Positions 1 through 9,086 of a stretch of DNA of 64,000 bases are shown piece after piece. The DNA is from Maritimibacter alkaliphilus (GTDB taxonomy: Bacteria; Pseudomonadota; Alphaproteobacteria; Rhodobacterales; Rhodobacteraceae). The stretch covers positions 1 through 64,000 of the forward strand of contig NZ_JAHVIT010000004.1 in NCBI RefSeq assembly GCF_019801605.1, read 5' to 3'. Position 1 is the stretch's first letter. Each line of letters starts with the position of its first letter. The notes below the pieces were generated by a model. The model had not been told where the DNA came from, ran no database searches, and was given only the letters and a program-made list of their open reading frames with translations. The position numbers and the translations under genes are program-made.

Positions 1-80
1 ATCCCGAACTCGGCCGTTAAGCGCTGTCGCGTCAATGGTACTGCGTCTCAAGACGTGGGAGAGTAGATCGCCGCCAGACC
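1..80 (+). rRNA. rrf: 5S ribosomal RNA, 3' part
   Basis: The first 80 bases read as the 3' two thirds of a bacterial 5S rRNA. The CCCGAACTCGGCCGTTAAG segment, the conserved GGGAGAGTAG helix near the 3' end and the closing CCGCCAGACC tail are all present. The 5' third lies outside the window, so this is the end of an rRNA operon read on the + strand. No tRNA follows before the terminator at 125-158. Confidence 0.93.
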
Positions 81-124
81 TAGTAAAGAGCCACATATCT
101 CTCAATACGTATGACAAAATACAC

Positions 125-158
125 AAAACGCCCGACGCCACAAAGCGTCGGGCGTTTT
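125..158 (+). terminator. Intrinsic terminator of the rRNA operon
   Basis: A perfect 14-bp inverted repeat (AAAACGCCCGACGC, six-base loop, GCGTCGGGCGTTTT) lies 44 bases after the 5S end. The A and T tracts at its two feet let it work on either strand. It is well placed to end the rRNA transcript. Confidence 0.9.
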
Positions 159-358
159 GCGTTACAGAACACTCCAAGAGAAACTAGCGTCGGCACCCCC
201 CGGATATCGCCCCGCCCAACCCTCGGAACCGTGCAGCTCTAACAGCGCGCAGGGACGCTCGAGGGGGTGCGCCGGTAGGGGACGGAGATGCAAGGACCCA
301 GGCGTGGCGCCTTCCCTGAAGGGGCGTTCGGGGCCGATCGAAGGCGGCCCCGGAGGTC
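159..358. other. Intergenic spacer, nothing recognised
   Basis: These 200 GC-rich bases separate the rRNA terminator from the convergent dehydrogenase gene. GC-rich stems can be drawn near 315-350 but none is followed by a T run on either strand. No tRNA or coding sequence with a ribosome-binding site was seen. Confidence 0.6.
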
Positions 359-1285
359 TCAATAGCCCAGTGACCGGTCCACGAGCCCAAGCGGCGGTTC
401 GCCGGTGAGATATCGGCGGATGTTCTGCACGGTGGCCTCCGCGGCGGTATCGGCCCGGGTGTTGCCCGCGATATGCGGTGTGAGCACGATCCGGGGGTGG
501 CTCCACATCGGGTCCGTCTCTGGCAGTGGCTCGGGATCGGCGACGTCGATGAAGGCGCCGCCCATCTGGCCGCTGTCGAGCGCCGCGATCAGGTCGGGCT
601 GGTTCAGGTGACCACCGCGGCCCGCCTGCACGAGGCCGGCGCCGCGGGGCAGCTTGGCGAAGAGATCGGCGTTCAGGATGTGCCGGGTTTCCTCCGTCAG
701 GGGGAGGAGGCAGATCAGGATGTCCGTGCCCTCGAGCATGGCGTCGAGCCCCGCTGCACCGTGGTGGCAGGTGACGCCCTCGATCTCCCGGGGGGAACGA
801 CTCCAACCGGCGAGGGTGAAGCCGAAGGGGCGCAGCGCCTCGAGCGTGGCGCGGCCCATTTCCCCCAGACCCATGACCGAGATCTTGCGCTGATCGGGCC
901 ATGTGAAGCTGCGGGCTTGCCACAGTTTCTCGCGCTGCTGCGCCTGGTAGTCGATGAGCTCGCGGTGCAGGGCCAGGGTGGACATGACGCAATAGTCGCG
1001 CACTAGGGTGGTGACGCCGCTTTCCACCATGCGGACCAGTTTGGCATTTGGGGGCAGGGGGGCGTTGACCACCTGGTCGATCCCCGCACCGGTGGAGAGC
1101 ACCAGTTCGAGGTTCGGGTAGCGGGTTGCGAGGTCTTCGGGGAAGACCCAGCCCATCAGGAAGCGGACCTCGGCCGGATCAACGGCAGAGGCGTCGGTGA
1201 CGAAGGGGACCTCGGGTAGGTCGCGGGCAAAGACCGGCGCGAAGGCGCGGGCGCGCTCTTCGGTGGATTGCAGAAGGAAGGTCAT
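359..1285 (-). CDS. D-isomer-specific 2-hydroxyacid dehydrogenase (GhrA-like)
   Basis: 308 residues, cytoplasmic. It should interconvert a 2-oxoacid (glyoxylate or hydroxypyruvate type) and its D-2-hydroxyacid with NAD(P)H. Visible are the GLGEMG Rossmann motif near residue 138, the catalytic Arg in LVQAGRGG, the acidic residue in DVADPEPLP and the catalytic His in TPHIAGN. These are the Arg-Glu/Asp-His signature and spacing of GhrA/SerA-type enzymes. The ATG at 1285 is chosen because the MTFLLQSTEERA start fits the family. The gene is 8 bases downstream of the FAD oxidoreductase gene, so the two are probably one transcript. The physiological substrate is not evident. Confidence 0.88.
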   Translation of the reverse strand: MTFLLQSTEERARAFAPVFARDLPEVPFVTDASAVDPAEVRFLMGWVFPEDLATRYPNLELVLSTGAGIDQVVNAPLPPNAKLVRMVESGVTTLVRDYCVMSTLALHRELIDYQAQQREKLWQARSFTWPDQRKISVMGLGEMGRATLEALRPFGFTLAGWSRSPREIEGVTCHHGAAGLDAMLEGTDILICLLPLTEETRHILNADLFAKLPRGAGLVQAGRGGHLNQPDLIAALDSGQMGGAFIDVADPEPLPETDPMWSHPRIVLTPHIAGNTRADTAAEATVQNIRRYLTGEPPLGLVDRSLGY

Positions 1286-1293
1286 CGGCTCTC

Positions 1294-2601
1294 TCAGCGG
1301 GTCTGGCGGGCGAAGTCCCGGCGGTCCTGCATCCGGTACATCTGGATGAAGGCGGGCATGAAGTAGGGTTTGCCGGCGTAAAAGGGCACGAAGGTCGGCG
1401 GCCGGAAATCGAAGGCCGACTTGGCCTTGTCGTCGTTGAGCAGCTTGCGCGCGGCCCGGTTGCCGATCCACGTCGCCCAGACCACGCCGGAGCCGCAGAA
1501 GCCGGTGGCATAGGTCAGCCCGTCATGTTCGAAGATACGGGGCAGCATGTCCCGGTGCATGGCGACATTGCCGTACCACGTGTGCGACAGGCCAACGGAT
1601 TTCAGCTCGGGGAAGAGCTCGTCGAGGCCGTCTTTCAGCATGGTGACAGGCCAGTCGGGATCGCCGGCCTGGCTGGCGTCGCGGCCACCGAGCAGGATGC
1701 GGGTATGGTCGGGCGAGGGGCGGTAGTAGAAGCCGAGCTTGCGATGCTCGCCGACCATCATGCGCTTGGGCATCAATTGGTCCATGAGCGCCAGGGGGAT
1801 TTCCTCGGTCGCGATCATCCGCGAGCGGACCGGGACCATGCGGCGGCGCAGGTACTTGTCGGAACCATCGGTGTAGCCATTGGTGCAAACCAGCACCTGG
1901 CGCGCCTTCACGATCCCCTTGGAGGTGGTCACCTTGAAGCCCGAGACGTCCTTCTCGACCTTCAGGACAGCGGTGCCGGAATGGACCGACACGCCGGCGG
2001 CGAGGGCCACGCGCAGCATTTCGGCGTGGAACTTGGCCGGGTGCAGTCCGCCGATGTCCATCCGCACGGCGCCGCCGCGATAATGCTCGCTGCCGAGGTA
2101 GTTCAGCTGTTCCGAACGCGGGACGGCATAGGCCTCGATCCCGAGCTTCTTCTGCAGCGTCTCGGCGTTACGGGCGCCCTTTTCGTATTGCTCCTTGCCG
2201 AGGGCGCCGTTGTAACGGCCCACCGGCTGGAAGTCGCACTCCAGCCCTTCGGTCTTGATGAAATCATAGAGGAAATCACGGGCGACCTTGCCCTCTGCCT
2301 CGATCGCGAGGGCCCGGTCCTCGCCGTGACGCTTTTTCAGCGTGTCGAAGTCGAGCCGGATGTTCCCGCTGGTGATGCCGCCATTGCGCGAAGAGGCGCC
2401 TTCGCCCGGGTTCATCTTGTCGAAGGCCGCGACCGTGCGCCCGGCGCGCACCAGTTCGATCCCCGCCGAGAGGCCAGCATAGCCCGCGCCGACGATCGCG
2501 ACGTCCACCGCCGTGGCGAGCGGCGCGTCGGGGGCGGGGCCTACGGGGGCGGCTTCCCACCAGTAGGGGGTGCGTTTCTGGGCGACGGGGGTCTGGGTCA
2601 T
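1294..2601 (-). CDS. FAD-dependent oxidoreductase, DAO family (PuuB/OrdL-like)
   Basis: 435 residues. The N-terminal dinucleotide-binding motif VAIVGAGYAGLSAGIEL begins near residue 29. The Ser-rich loop EGASSRNGG, where FAD is often attached in this family, and the C-terminal CGSGVVWATWIGNRAA segment mark it as a D-amino-acid-oxidase-fold enzyme of the gamma-glutamylputrescine oxidase/OrdL branch. Such enzymes oxidise an amine to an aldehyde or imine with release of H2O2. The ATG at 2601 gives the usual family N-terminus. The neighbouring XRE-cupin regulator resembles PuuR, which supports a role in amine or amino-acid breakdown, but the substrate is inferred only by family. Confidence 0.88.
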   Translation of the reverse strand: MTQTPVAQKRTPYWWEAAPVGPAPDAPLATAVDVAIVGAGYAGLSAGIELVRAGRTVAAFDKMNPGEGASSRNGGITSGNIRLDFDTLKKRHGEDRALAIEAEGKVARDFLYDFIKTEGLECDFQPVGRYNGALGKEQYEKGARNAETLQKKLGIEAYAVPRSEQLNYLGSEHYRGGAVRMDIGGLHPAKFHAEMLRVALAAGVSVHSGTAVLKVEKDVSGFKVTTSKGIVKARQVLVCTNGYTDGSDKYLRRRMVPVRSRMIATEEIPLALMDQLMPKRMMVGEHRKLGFYYRPSPDHTRILLGGRDASQAGDPDWPVTMLKDGLDELFPELKSVGLSHTWYGNVAMHRDMLPRIFEHDGLTYATGFCGSGVVWATWIGNRAARKLLNDDKAKSAFDFRPPTFVPFYAGKPYFMPAFIQMYRMQDRRDFARQTR

Positions 2602-2674
2602 GGTCCTGTTTCGCTTTGCGGTTTCGCGGCCCTGCGCGTCTCCAGGGTCAGAGGTTGGGGTCAGAAGTGACGAG

Positions 2675-3295
2675 TCAGAGGTGGCGGTCGAACTGCACGG
2701 CCCCGATGATCCACAGGATGCGTGCGGTGACCGAGCCGAGATTGCGGATGCTGTGCGGGCGGGCGCTGTCGAAGACGAAGCTGTCGCCGGTGCGCAGGAG
2801 GGCGTCCTGCTCATCCACGCGCAGCACGGCCTCGCCTTCCAGCACCATGCCGCCCTTTTCGGCGGGGTAGGAGAGGGCGCGGCCACCCGACTCGCCGCCC
2901 GGTTCGATGTTCAGGATCATGATCTGCAGGTTCTGCCGGTCCGTCGTGGTCAGCAGTTCCTTGTGGATCATGCCCAGGTCGATCGTCGGGCGGTTCTCGC
3001 GGCGGCGGACGAAGCCCGGGTCGGGCGAATTCGGCGTGGGCGCGGGGTGATCGGGATCCGATTCCCCGAAGAGTTCCTGCATCGAGATGTTGAGCGCCCG
3101 CCGCAGCGAGGTCAGCAGCTTGATGGACGGATTGGCGAGACCGCGCTCGACCTGGCTGATCATGCCGACGGAGACGCCGGACTCATCCGCCAGCGCCTGA
3201 AGGGACATGCCCTTGGCCTTTCTCAGCCGGCGCAGCGTCGCGCCGACGCTCGCCTCTTCCCCATTCGCGTTCACGGGGCCTCCAGTGTCGTCCAT
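2675..3295 (-). CDS. XRE-family regulator with C-terminal cupin (PuuR-like)
   Basis: 206 residues. The N-terminal helix-turn-helix (LRRLRKAKGMSLQALADESG, then VSVGMISQVERG) spans about residues 22-72. A cupin domain with EPGGESGGRALSYPAEKGG and DSFVFDSARPHSIRN spans about 120-205 and probably senses a small ligand. The ATG at 3295 is preferred because GGAG precedes it by 6 bases; a GTG at 3364 in the same frame is a longer alternative. Regulators of this type usually control the adjacent transport and oxidase genes. The boxes in 3296-3584 are its likely operators and would also autoregulate it. Confidence 0.9.
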   Translation of the reverse strand: MDDTGGPVNANGEEASVGATLRRLRKAKGMSLQALADESGVSVGMISQVERGLANPSIKLLTSLRRALNISMQELFGESDPDHPAPTPNSPDPGFVRRRENRPTIDLGMIHKELLTTTDRQNLQIMILNIEPGGESGGRALSYPAEKGGMVLEGEAVLRVDEQDALLRTGDSFVFDSARPHSIRNLGSVTARILWIIGAVQFDRHL

Positions 3296-3584
3296 CTGGT
3301 CTCCGGGTCGGGGGCCGTGGTGGCCGTGCAGTGTGGTCGACTCGATCTTACGGGCTGTACCCACGTTTTCAATATATACCGAGAGTGAAAACTGCCTTCA
3401 CTGTGAAAAACTCGAGTGCGTAAATTTTCAACGGGAAATAATATACTATAAATCAATGTTTTAAGGTGTTGCACACCCTTTGGGCGCAAGGTTTTTCACT
3501 GAACCTTGCATCACGACGCTTGAGATAATTTTCAATATCTGCCTATTTTTCACTGAAAGTTAAGATTCACTGAAAGGCGCGACG
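3296..3584. promoter_or_regulatory. Divergent promoter region with TTCACTGAA operator boxes
   Basis: This AT-rich stretch lies between the regulator (minus strand) and the ABC transporter (plus strand). The 9-bp palindrome TTCACTGAA occurs at 3495-3503, 3549-3557 and 3566-3574. The related palindrome TTCACTGTGAA lies at 3397-3407 and a partial AGTGAAAA at 3384-3391. The last two TTCACTGAA boxes are 17 bp apart and end 11 bases before the ATP-binding gene, so a bound protein would block initiation there. Assignment to the adjacent XRE-cupin regulator is inference. Confidence 0.72.
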
Positions 3585-5243
3585 TTGACCTCAGCACCGG
3601 CCCAAACTTCCGCGGGACACCAGCAAGCGGCGCTTTCCGTGCGCGGTCTGACCGTTGGTCTGCCGCCGGGGATGGAGCGGGCCCACGCGGTGCAGAACAT
3701 CTCCTTCGACCTGATGCCGGGGCAGATCCTCTGCATCATCGGCGAGTCGGGCTCGGGCAAATCGGTCACGGCGAATGCCGTCATGGGCCTGCTGCCGAGG
3801 ATCATCCGGATCGAGGGTGGCTCCATCGTGATGGACGAGACGGACGTGCTCTCTGCCGCGCCCGAGACCCTGCGCGGCCTGCGGGGCCGGGCCGTCGCGA
3901 TGATCTTCCAGGATCCGCTGTCGGCGCTGAACCCGCTAATGACCGTGGGCGACCAGATCACCGAGGTGATGATGGCCCATGGCGTGGGCACGCCCGCCGA
4001 TCGCAAGCAGCGCGCCATCGACCTGCTGACCGAGGTCGGCCTGCCCGATCCCGAACTGATGTACCACCAGTACCCGTTCCGCCTGTCCGGCGGGCAGCGG
4101 CAGCGGGTGATGATCGCCATGGCCCTGACGCTGGAGCCCTCGATCCTCATCGCGGACGAGCCGACCACAGCACTCGACGTGACGACGCAGGCGCAGATCC
4201 TCGACCTGATCCGCGACATCCAGCGCCGCAAAGGCATGAGCGTGATGTTCATCACCCATGATTTCGGCGTCGTGGCCGAGATCGCCGACAGCGTCGTGGT
4301 GATGGAGAAGGGCCATATCGTCGAGCAGGGCAGTGCCGACAAGGTGCTGAAATCGCCGGAACATCCCTACACGCAGCGGCTGATCGCCGCCGTGCCGCAC
4401 CTGACCGGTGCCGACCGTCATCCGCCGCTGACCGAGACGGTTGCGCCGGTGCTGAAGGTCGAGGGGCTGATGAAGACCTATGCCAGCGGCAGCAAGATCT
4501 TCGGCTCCTACCGCGAGGTGAAGGCGGTGCAAGATGTCTCCTTCGAACTGGCCCCGGGCCGGACGCTGGGCGTCGTAGGCGAAAGCGGCTCCGGCAAGTC
4601 CTCGCTGGGTCGGCTGCTGGTCAAGCTGATGGAGAGCGACGGCGGCAAGATTCTCTTCGAGGGCACCGATATCGCGGCCATGAAGGAGGCGGAGTTCCGC
4701 AGCCTGCGGCCCAAGATCCAGATGATCTTCCAGGATCCCTTCGCCTCGCTGAACCCGCGGGCGACCATCGGGCATATCCTGACCGTGGGCCCCGTCGCCC
4801 ATGGCATGCCCTATGCCGAGGCCCGCGAGGCCGCGAAGGAGCTGCTGACCCATGTCGGCCTCGATGCCGGGGCCTTTGGCCGCTACCCGCACGAATTCTC
4901 GGGCGGTCAACGGCAGCGCGTCGGCATCGCGCGGGCGCTGATGTTCAAGCCCAAGCTGCTGGTGGCGGATGAATCCGTCTCGGCGCTGGACGTGTCGATC
5001 CAGGCCCAGATCCTCAAGCTGCTGGACCAGGTCCAGCAGGAGACCGGCGTCTCCATGATCTTCATCACCCACGATCTGCGCGTCGCCAGCCAGATCTGCG
5101 ACGAGATCGCGGTGATGCAGAAGGGCCGGGTCGTGGAAAGCGGCCCGCCGTCCCGGATCTTCCTCGATCCGCAATCGTCCTACACCCGCGAACTGGTCGC
5201 GGCCATTCCGGGCGAAGAGAGGGGCGCAAAGCCCTCGCACTGA
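3585..5243 (+). CDS. Dipeptide/oligopeptide ABC transporter, fused double ATP-binding protein
   Basis: 552 residues with two complete ABC ATPase domains in one chain, equivalent to DppD plus DppF (GsiA-like layout). Each half has a Walker A (GESGSGKS, near residues 52 and 332), a signature (LSGGQRQRV and FSGGQRQRV) and a Walker B with ADEP or ADES. The second half has Ser where the catalytic-base region usually reads DEP, which is common in DppF-type domains. The start is TTG at 3585, with AAAGG 7 bases upstream; no ATG gives the usual N-terminus. It would power uptake through the two permeases downstream. Confidence 0.92.
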   Translation: MTSAPAQTSAGHQQAALSVRGLTVGLPPGMERAHAVQNISFDLMPGQILCIIGESGSGKSVTANAVMGLLPRIIRIEGGSIVMDETDVLSAAPETLRGLRGRAVAMIFQDPLSALNPLMTVGDQITEVMMAHGVGTPADRKQRAIDLLTEVGLPDPELMYHQYPFRLSGGQRQRVMIAMALTLEPSILIADEPTTALDVTTQAQILDLIRDIQRRKGMSVMFITHDFGVVAEIADSVVVMEKGHIVEQGSADKVLKSPEHPYTQRLIAAVPHLTGADRHPPLTETVAPVLKVEGLMKTYASGSKIFGSYREVKAVQDVSFELAPGRTLGVVGESGSGKSSLGRLLVKLMESDGGKILFEGTDIAAMKEAEFRSLRPKIQMIFQDPFASLNPRATIGHILTVGPVAHGMPYAEAREAAKELLTHVGLDAGAFGRYPHEFSGGQRQRVGIARALMFKPKLLVADESVSALDVSIQAQILKLLDQVQQETGVSMIFITHDLRVASQICDEIAVMQKGRVVESGPPSRIFLDPQSSYTRELVAAIPGEERGAKPSH

Positions 5244-5289
5244 CCAACACACAGAAACGGCAGCGATGCCACCTTCAGGGAGTCACCAG

Positions 5290-6942
5290 ATGACTGACAA
5301 GAAACACGGAATTACGCGCCGCGGGGCGATGCAGATGCTGGGCGCAAGCGCCCTGCTGGCCCCGAACCTGCTGGGCAAGCCCGCCTTCGCCCAGACCCCA
5401 CCGGAAGCCCCCGCCGGCCGGATCATCGTCGGCATGTCGCAGGAAAGCACCGTCTTCAACCCGCTGATGGTGAAGATCGAGGTCGACGACAGCGTGCACT
5501 TCTCGCTCTTCGACGCGCTGTTCCGCGTGACCCCCGAGGGCGAGATCGTCCCGAACCTCGCCACCGAAGTGCCCACGCAGGACAACGGCGGCATCTCGGC
5601 TGACGGTCTGAACTGGACGATCAAGCTGCGCGACGACGTCAAATGGCATGACGGCGAGCCCTTCACCGCCGAAGACGTCAAGTTCACCCTCGAGCTGATC
5701 CTGAACCCCGATTTCCGCAGCTGGCGCACCATCGGGCACAACCTGCTCTCCGATATCGAGGTCGTCTCCCCGACCGAGATCACCTGGAAGATGGCCAAGC
5801 CCTTCGCGCCCTACCTGAACTTCCTGACCGAGACCTTCATCGTGCCCAAGCACGCCTTTGACGGTGTCGAGGATCCGAACGCGGCGCCCTTCAACTCGGC
5901 CCCGATCGGGACCGGCGCCTTCAAGTGGGGCAGCCGCACCGCGGGCGACAACGTGACCGTCGTGGCGAACCCTGGCTACCACGGCGACGGCCCCTACGTC
6001 GAAGAGCTGGTCTTCAAGTACATCCCCGACCTGACGGTGCTCTACACCCAGTTCAAGTCGGGCGACATCGACCTGACCGGCCGCCAGTACATCACCCCCG
6101 ACAACTACGCCGAGGCGCAGACCCTGTCGGACCGCGAGATCGTCCTCGTGCCGGTGTCCTCGGTCGAGTCGATCTACCTCAACCAGGAGAAGCCGCAGTT
6201 CAAGGACCCGGTGGTGCGCAAGGCGCTCTATCACGCGGTGGACAAGGCCTCGATCATCGATGCGCTGTACTACGGTCTGCCTCTGCCCTCCGAGACCTTC
6301 ATGCCGCAGGCGTCCTACTACTATAACGCCGAGCTGCCGGAGCATGTCTTCGACCTCGACGCGGCGAACAAGATGCTGGACGACGCCGGCTGGGCCAAGG
6401 GCGGCGACGGCATCCGCGAGAAGGACGGCGTGCGCCTGAGCTTTGCCAACTCGACCACCTCGGGCAACCACCTGCGCGAGCAGACCCAGCAGTTCCTGCA
6501 GCAGACCTTCAAGGAAATCGGCGTCGAGATGACGATCGAGAACCTGCCGGCTGCCGTGATCTGGGGCGAGTTCTGGGGCCAGTCGCAATTCGACAGCGTG
6601 ATCGTCGGGATCAACTTCCTGATCGGCGCGGACCCGGACGTGACCAACCGCTTCCACTCCGATGCCATTGCGGCACAGGGTGGGCGCGGCTCGAACAACT
6701 CGCAGTACAGCAACCCGCGGGTGGACGAACTGCTGATCGAGGGCGCCGAGACCTTCGATGCGGAACGCCGCCGCGAGATCTATCGCGAGGTGCAGGCCAT
6801 CATCCGCGAGGACCTGCCCTTCCTGCCGCTGTTCCAGAACCGCTCTGTCGTGGGCTGGAAAGAGGGCATCGAGGGCGTGGAGTTCAACGCGAACACCCGC
6901 ACCGAGTCCTGGCACGCGGCCGCCTGGTACTGGGCGCAGTAA
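5290..6942 (+). CDS. ABC transporter substrate-binding protein, family 5
   Basis: 550 residues, periplasmic. The N-terminus has a twin-arginine-type leader (TRRGAMQMLGASALLAPN) ending near PAFAQ, so export through Tat is likely. The mature part has the family-5 pattern (LFRVTPEGEIVPNLA, WHDGEPFTAEDVKFTLE, PIGTGAFKW). It should bind a peptide-like or opine-like ligand for the transporter encoded around it. ATG at 5290 is chosen over one at 5266 because it sits behind a GGGAG motif and gives a compact signal peptide. Confidence 0.92.
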   Translation: MTDKKHGITRRGAMQMLGASALLAPNLLGKPAFAQTPPEAPAGRIIVGMSQESTVFNPLMVKIEVDDSVHFSLFDALFRVTPEGEIVPNLATEVPTQDNGGISADGLNWTIKLRDDVKWHDGEPFTAEDVKFTLELILNPDFRSWRTIGHNLLSDIEVVSPTEITWKMAKPFAPYLNFLTETFIVPKHAFDGVEDPNAAPFNSAPIGTGAFKWGSRTAGDNVTVVANPGYHGDGPYVEELVFKYIPDLTVLYTQFKSGDIDLTGRQYITPDNYAEAQTLSDREIVLVPVSSVESIYLNQEKPQFKDPVVRKALYHAVDKASIIDALYYGLPLPSETFMPQASYYYNAELPEHVFDLDAANKMLDDAGWAKGGDGIREKDGVRLSFANSTTSGNHLREQTQQFLQQTFKEIGVEMTIENLPAAVIWGEFWGQSQFDSVIVGINFLIGADPDVTNRFHSDAIAAQGGRGSNNSQYSNPRVDELLIEGAETFDAERRREIYREVQAIIREDLPFLPLFQNRSVVGWKEGIEGVEFNANTRTESWHAAAWYWAQ

Positions 6943-6979
6943 GCCTCGGGCCGCTCGTGAGACCGGCCCGCCACGACAT

Positions 6980-7005
6980 GCCGCTGCCCCTCCCGGGGCG
7001 GCGGC
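6980..7005 (+). other. Intercistronic GC-rich hairpin after the binding-protein gene
   Basis: A GC-rich inverted repeat (GCCGCTGCCCC, TCCC loop, GGGGCGGCGGC) lies between the binding-protein gene and the first permease gene, without a T run. Such structures often protect the 3' end of the abundant binding-protein mRNA. That role is inferred from position. Confidence 0.5.
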
Positions 7006-7037
7006 TTCCCTGAAGACCCCAACCCGCCGAGGGCCCC

Positions 7038-7988
7038 ATGCCTGCATTCCTCCTCAACCGCCTGTGGCAAAGCCTTGTGCTGCTGGTGATCGTCTCGATC
7101 ATCGGGTTCACGGTGCTGAACCTGATCCCCGGCGGGCCGCTGGCGCAATTCGCGCTCGACCCGGGCATGACGCAGGACGACCTCGACCGGCTCGCCCGGC
7201 AGATGGGTCTCGACCGGCCGCTGCCCGTGCAATATCTCGACTGGGCCGGCAAGATGCTGGTGGGCGACTGGGGCAACAGTTTCCGCGACGGTGCGCCGGT
7301 GCTCGACGTGATCGGGCGGCACATCTTCGCGACCTTCCTGCTGATGGGGTCCTCGACCGCGCTGTCGATCGCCATCGGCACGTGGATCGGTATCCGCGGC
7401 GCGACGCATCGCTATTCCGGCTTTGACTATACCGCGACCATCGGCGCGATGATCGCCCTGTCGATCCCGACCTTCTGGTTCGGCCTTGTCGGCATCTACA
7501 TCTTCTCGCTCAAGCTGGGCTGGCTGCCCGCGGGCAACATGTACACGATCGGTGACGGCTCGGTGCTGAACTACCTGCACCACCTGATCCTGCCCAGCAT
7601 CGTGCTGTCCCTCGTCAACGTGGCGATCTGGTCGCGCTACATGCGCTCGGCCACGCTGGACGTGATCAACCAGGATTTCGTCAAGACGGCCCGCGCCAAG
7701 GGCCTGACCGAGCGCCGGGTGCTGATGAAACACGTGGTGGGCAACGCCCTGCTGCCGATGATCACGCTGGCGGGCATGCAACTGCCCGGCATCCTCGGCG
7801 GCGCGCTGGTGACCGAGACGGTCTTCACCTGGCCGGGGATGGGGCGCCTCTTCCTCGATAGTCTCGGCTACAGCGACTACCCGGTGATCATGGGCCTGCT
7901 GATGTTCTCGGCGATCCTCGTGATCCTCGGCAACCTGCTGGCCGATATCGTCGTCGCCCTCGTCGACCCCCGCATCCGCCTGGGCTGA
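7038..7988 (+). CDS. ABC transporter permease, DppB type
   Basis: 316 residues, inner-membrane. The first membrane segment (LWQSLVLLVIVSIIGFTVLNLIPGG) and the following periplasmic loop with RQMGLDRPLPVQY are typical of DppB/OppB. The cytoplasmic EAA-type loop appears as DFVKTARAKGLTERRVLMKHVVGN near residues 213-236. It forms the translocation pore with the downstream DppC-type subunit. The gene follows the binding-protein gene by 95 bases. Confidence 0.93.
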   Translation: MPAFLLNRLWQSLVLLVIVSIIGFTVLNLIPGGPLAQFALDPGMTQDDLDRLARQMGLDRPLPVQYLDWAGKMLVGDWGNSFRDGAPVLDVIGRHIFATFLLMGSSTALSIAIGTWIGIRGATHRYSGFDYTATIGAMIALSIPTFWFGLVGIYIFSLKLGWLPAGNMYTIGDGSVLNYLHHLILPSIVLSLVNVAIWSRYMRSATLDVINQDFVKTARAKGLTERRVLMKHVVGNALLPMITLAGMQLPGILGGALVTETVFTWPGMGRLFLDSLGYSDYPVIMGLLMFSAILVILGNLLADIVVALVDPRIRLG

Positions 7989-8025
7989 GCCCGCCATCCG
8001 CCGCCGCCCGACCGAGGATCAAGAC

Positions 8026-8907
8026 ATGACCACAGCCGCCGTTCCCTCCGCCAAACCCTACCGCTGGTGGCACAGCCGCGCCGTCCGCCGGTTCTGCCGC
8101 CACAAGCTGGCCCTGACCGGCATGGCGATGATCACGCTGCTGACGCTGGCCTGCATCATCGGGCCGCATGTGCTGCCCTACGACATGCTCTACATCGACC
8201 TGCGCGCGCGGTTCTCGCCGCCGATGACCGGGGATCACTACCTCGGCACGGACCCGCTGGGACGGGACATTGCGGCACGGCTGCTGAACGCCGGGCGGAT
8301 CTCGCTGCTGGTGGGCTTCTCGGCGATGCTGCTCTCGACCCTGATGGGCGCGCTTGTGGGGGTGATTGCGGGCTATCGCGGCGGGCTGGTCGGCGCGGCG
8401 CTGATGCGCTTCACCGATGCCTTCCTCGCCTTCCCCTCGATCTTCCTCGTTCTTGCACTTGCCGCGCTGCTGAAGCCGACGCCCGAGATGATCACCATCA
8501 TCATCGCGCTGACCCACTGGATGGAGGTCGCCCGAATCGTCGAGGCCGAGGTCCGGTCGCTCCGCGAGCGGGAGTTCGTGCAGGCGGGCCGGATGCTGGG
8601 CCTCTCCAGCAGCCACATCATGTTCCGCGAAGTGCTCCCGAACGCCATGGGGCCGATCATCGTCGCGGCCAGCCTGACCGTGGCCCGCGCGATCCTGCTG
8701 GAGGCCTATGTCTCCTTCCTCGGCTACGGCATCCAGCCGCCGCTGCCCAGCTGGGGCAACATGCTCAACGGCGCGCAGCAATACCTCGCGCAGGCGCCCT
8801 GGCTCGCCATCGTGCCGGGGGTGACAATCACGATCGCCGTGACCAGTTTCAACTTCATCGGGGACGGGTTGCGCGACGCGCTGGATGTGCGCAGCGATCA
8901 CATGTGA
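8026..8907 (+). CDS. ABC transporter permease, DppC type
   Basis: 293 residues, inner-membrane. It shows the DppC layout: an N-terminal cytoplasmic stretch and membrane segment (LALTGMAMITLLTLACIIG), the HYLGTDPLGRDIAARLL motif, and the EAA loop REFVQAGRMLGLSSSHIMFREVLPN. The end matches the family (INF-like FNFIGDGLRDALDVR). It is the last gene of the unit and is followed by a terminator. Confidence 0.93.
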   Translation: MTTAAVPSAKPYRWWHSRAVRRFCRHKLALTGMAMITLLTLACIIGPHVLPYDMLYIDLRARFSPPMTGDHYLGTDPLGRDIAARLLNAGRISLLVGFSAMLLSTLMGALVGVIAGYRGGLVGAALMRFTDAFLAFPSIFLVLALAALLKPTPEMITIIIALTHWMEVARIVEAEVRSLREREFVQAGRMLGLSSSHIMFREVLPNAMGPIIVAASLTVARAILLEAYVSFLGYGIQPPLPSWGNMLNGAQQYLAQAPWLAIVPGVTITIAVTSFNFIGDGLRDALDVRSDHM

Positions 8908-8930
8908 TCGCGTCCAGCGCCGAAAATTTC

Positions 8931-8963
8931 GGGGCGGTCCTCGCAGGCCGCCCCGGCGTTTTT
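8931..8963 (+). terminator. Intrinsic terminator of the ABC transporter operon
   Basis: A 7-bp GC stem (GGGGCGG with CCGCCCC) with a ten-base loop is followed within four bases by a T5 run. It lies 23 bases after the last permease gene. Confidence 0.8.
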
Positions 8964-9086
8964 CACCGGCTTCGATCCAGCTGGCTGCATATTAACATAA
9001 TGTGACTTATGGGCGCGTTGCGTTGCGGGCGTTCCCCTTGCGGACCGGACGACAGTGCGCCGCCCGGCCCGGGATCACTCCGCGCG

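Noticed and set aside
2602-2886. Extension of the FAD oxidoreductase to an upstream start at 2886
   Set aside because: The added 95 residues overlap the regulator gene, are Ser/Pro/Arg-rich, and precede a start that already gives the standard family N-terminus.
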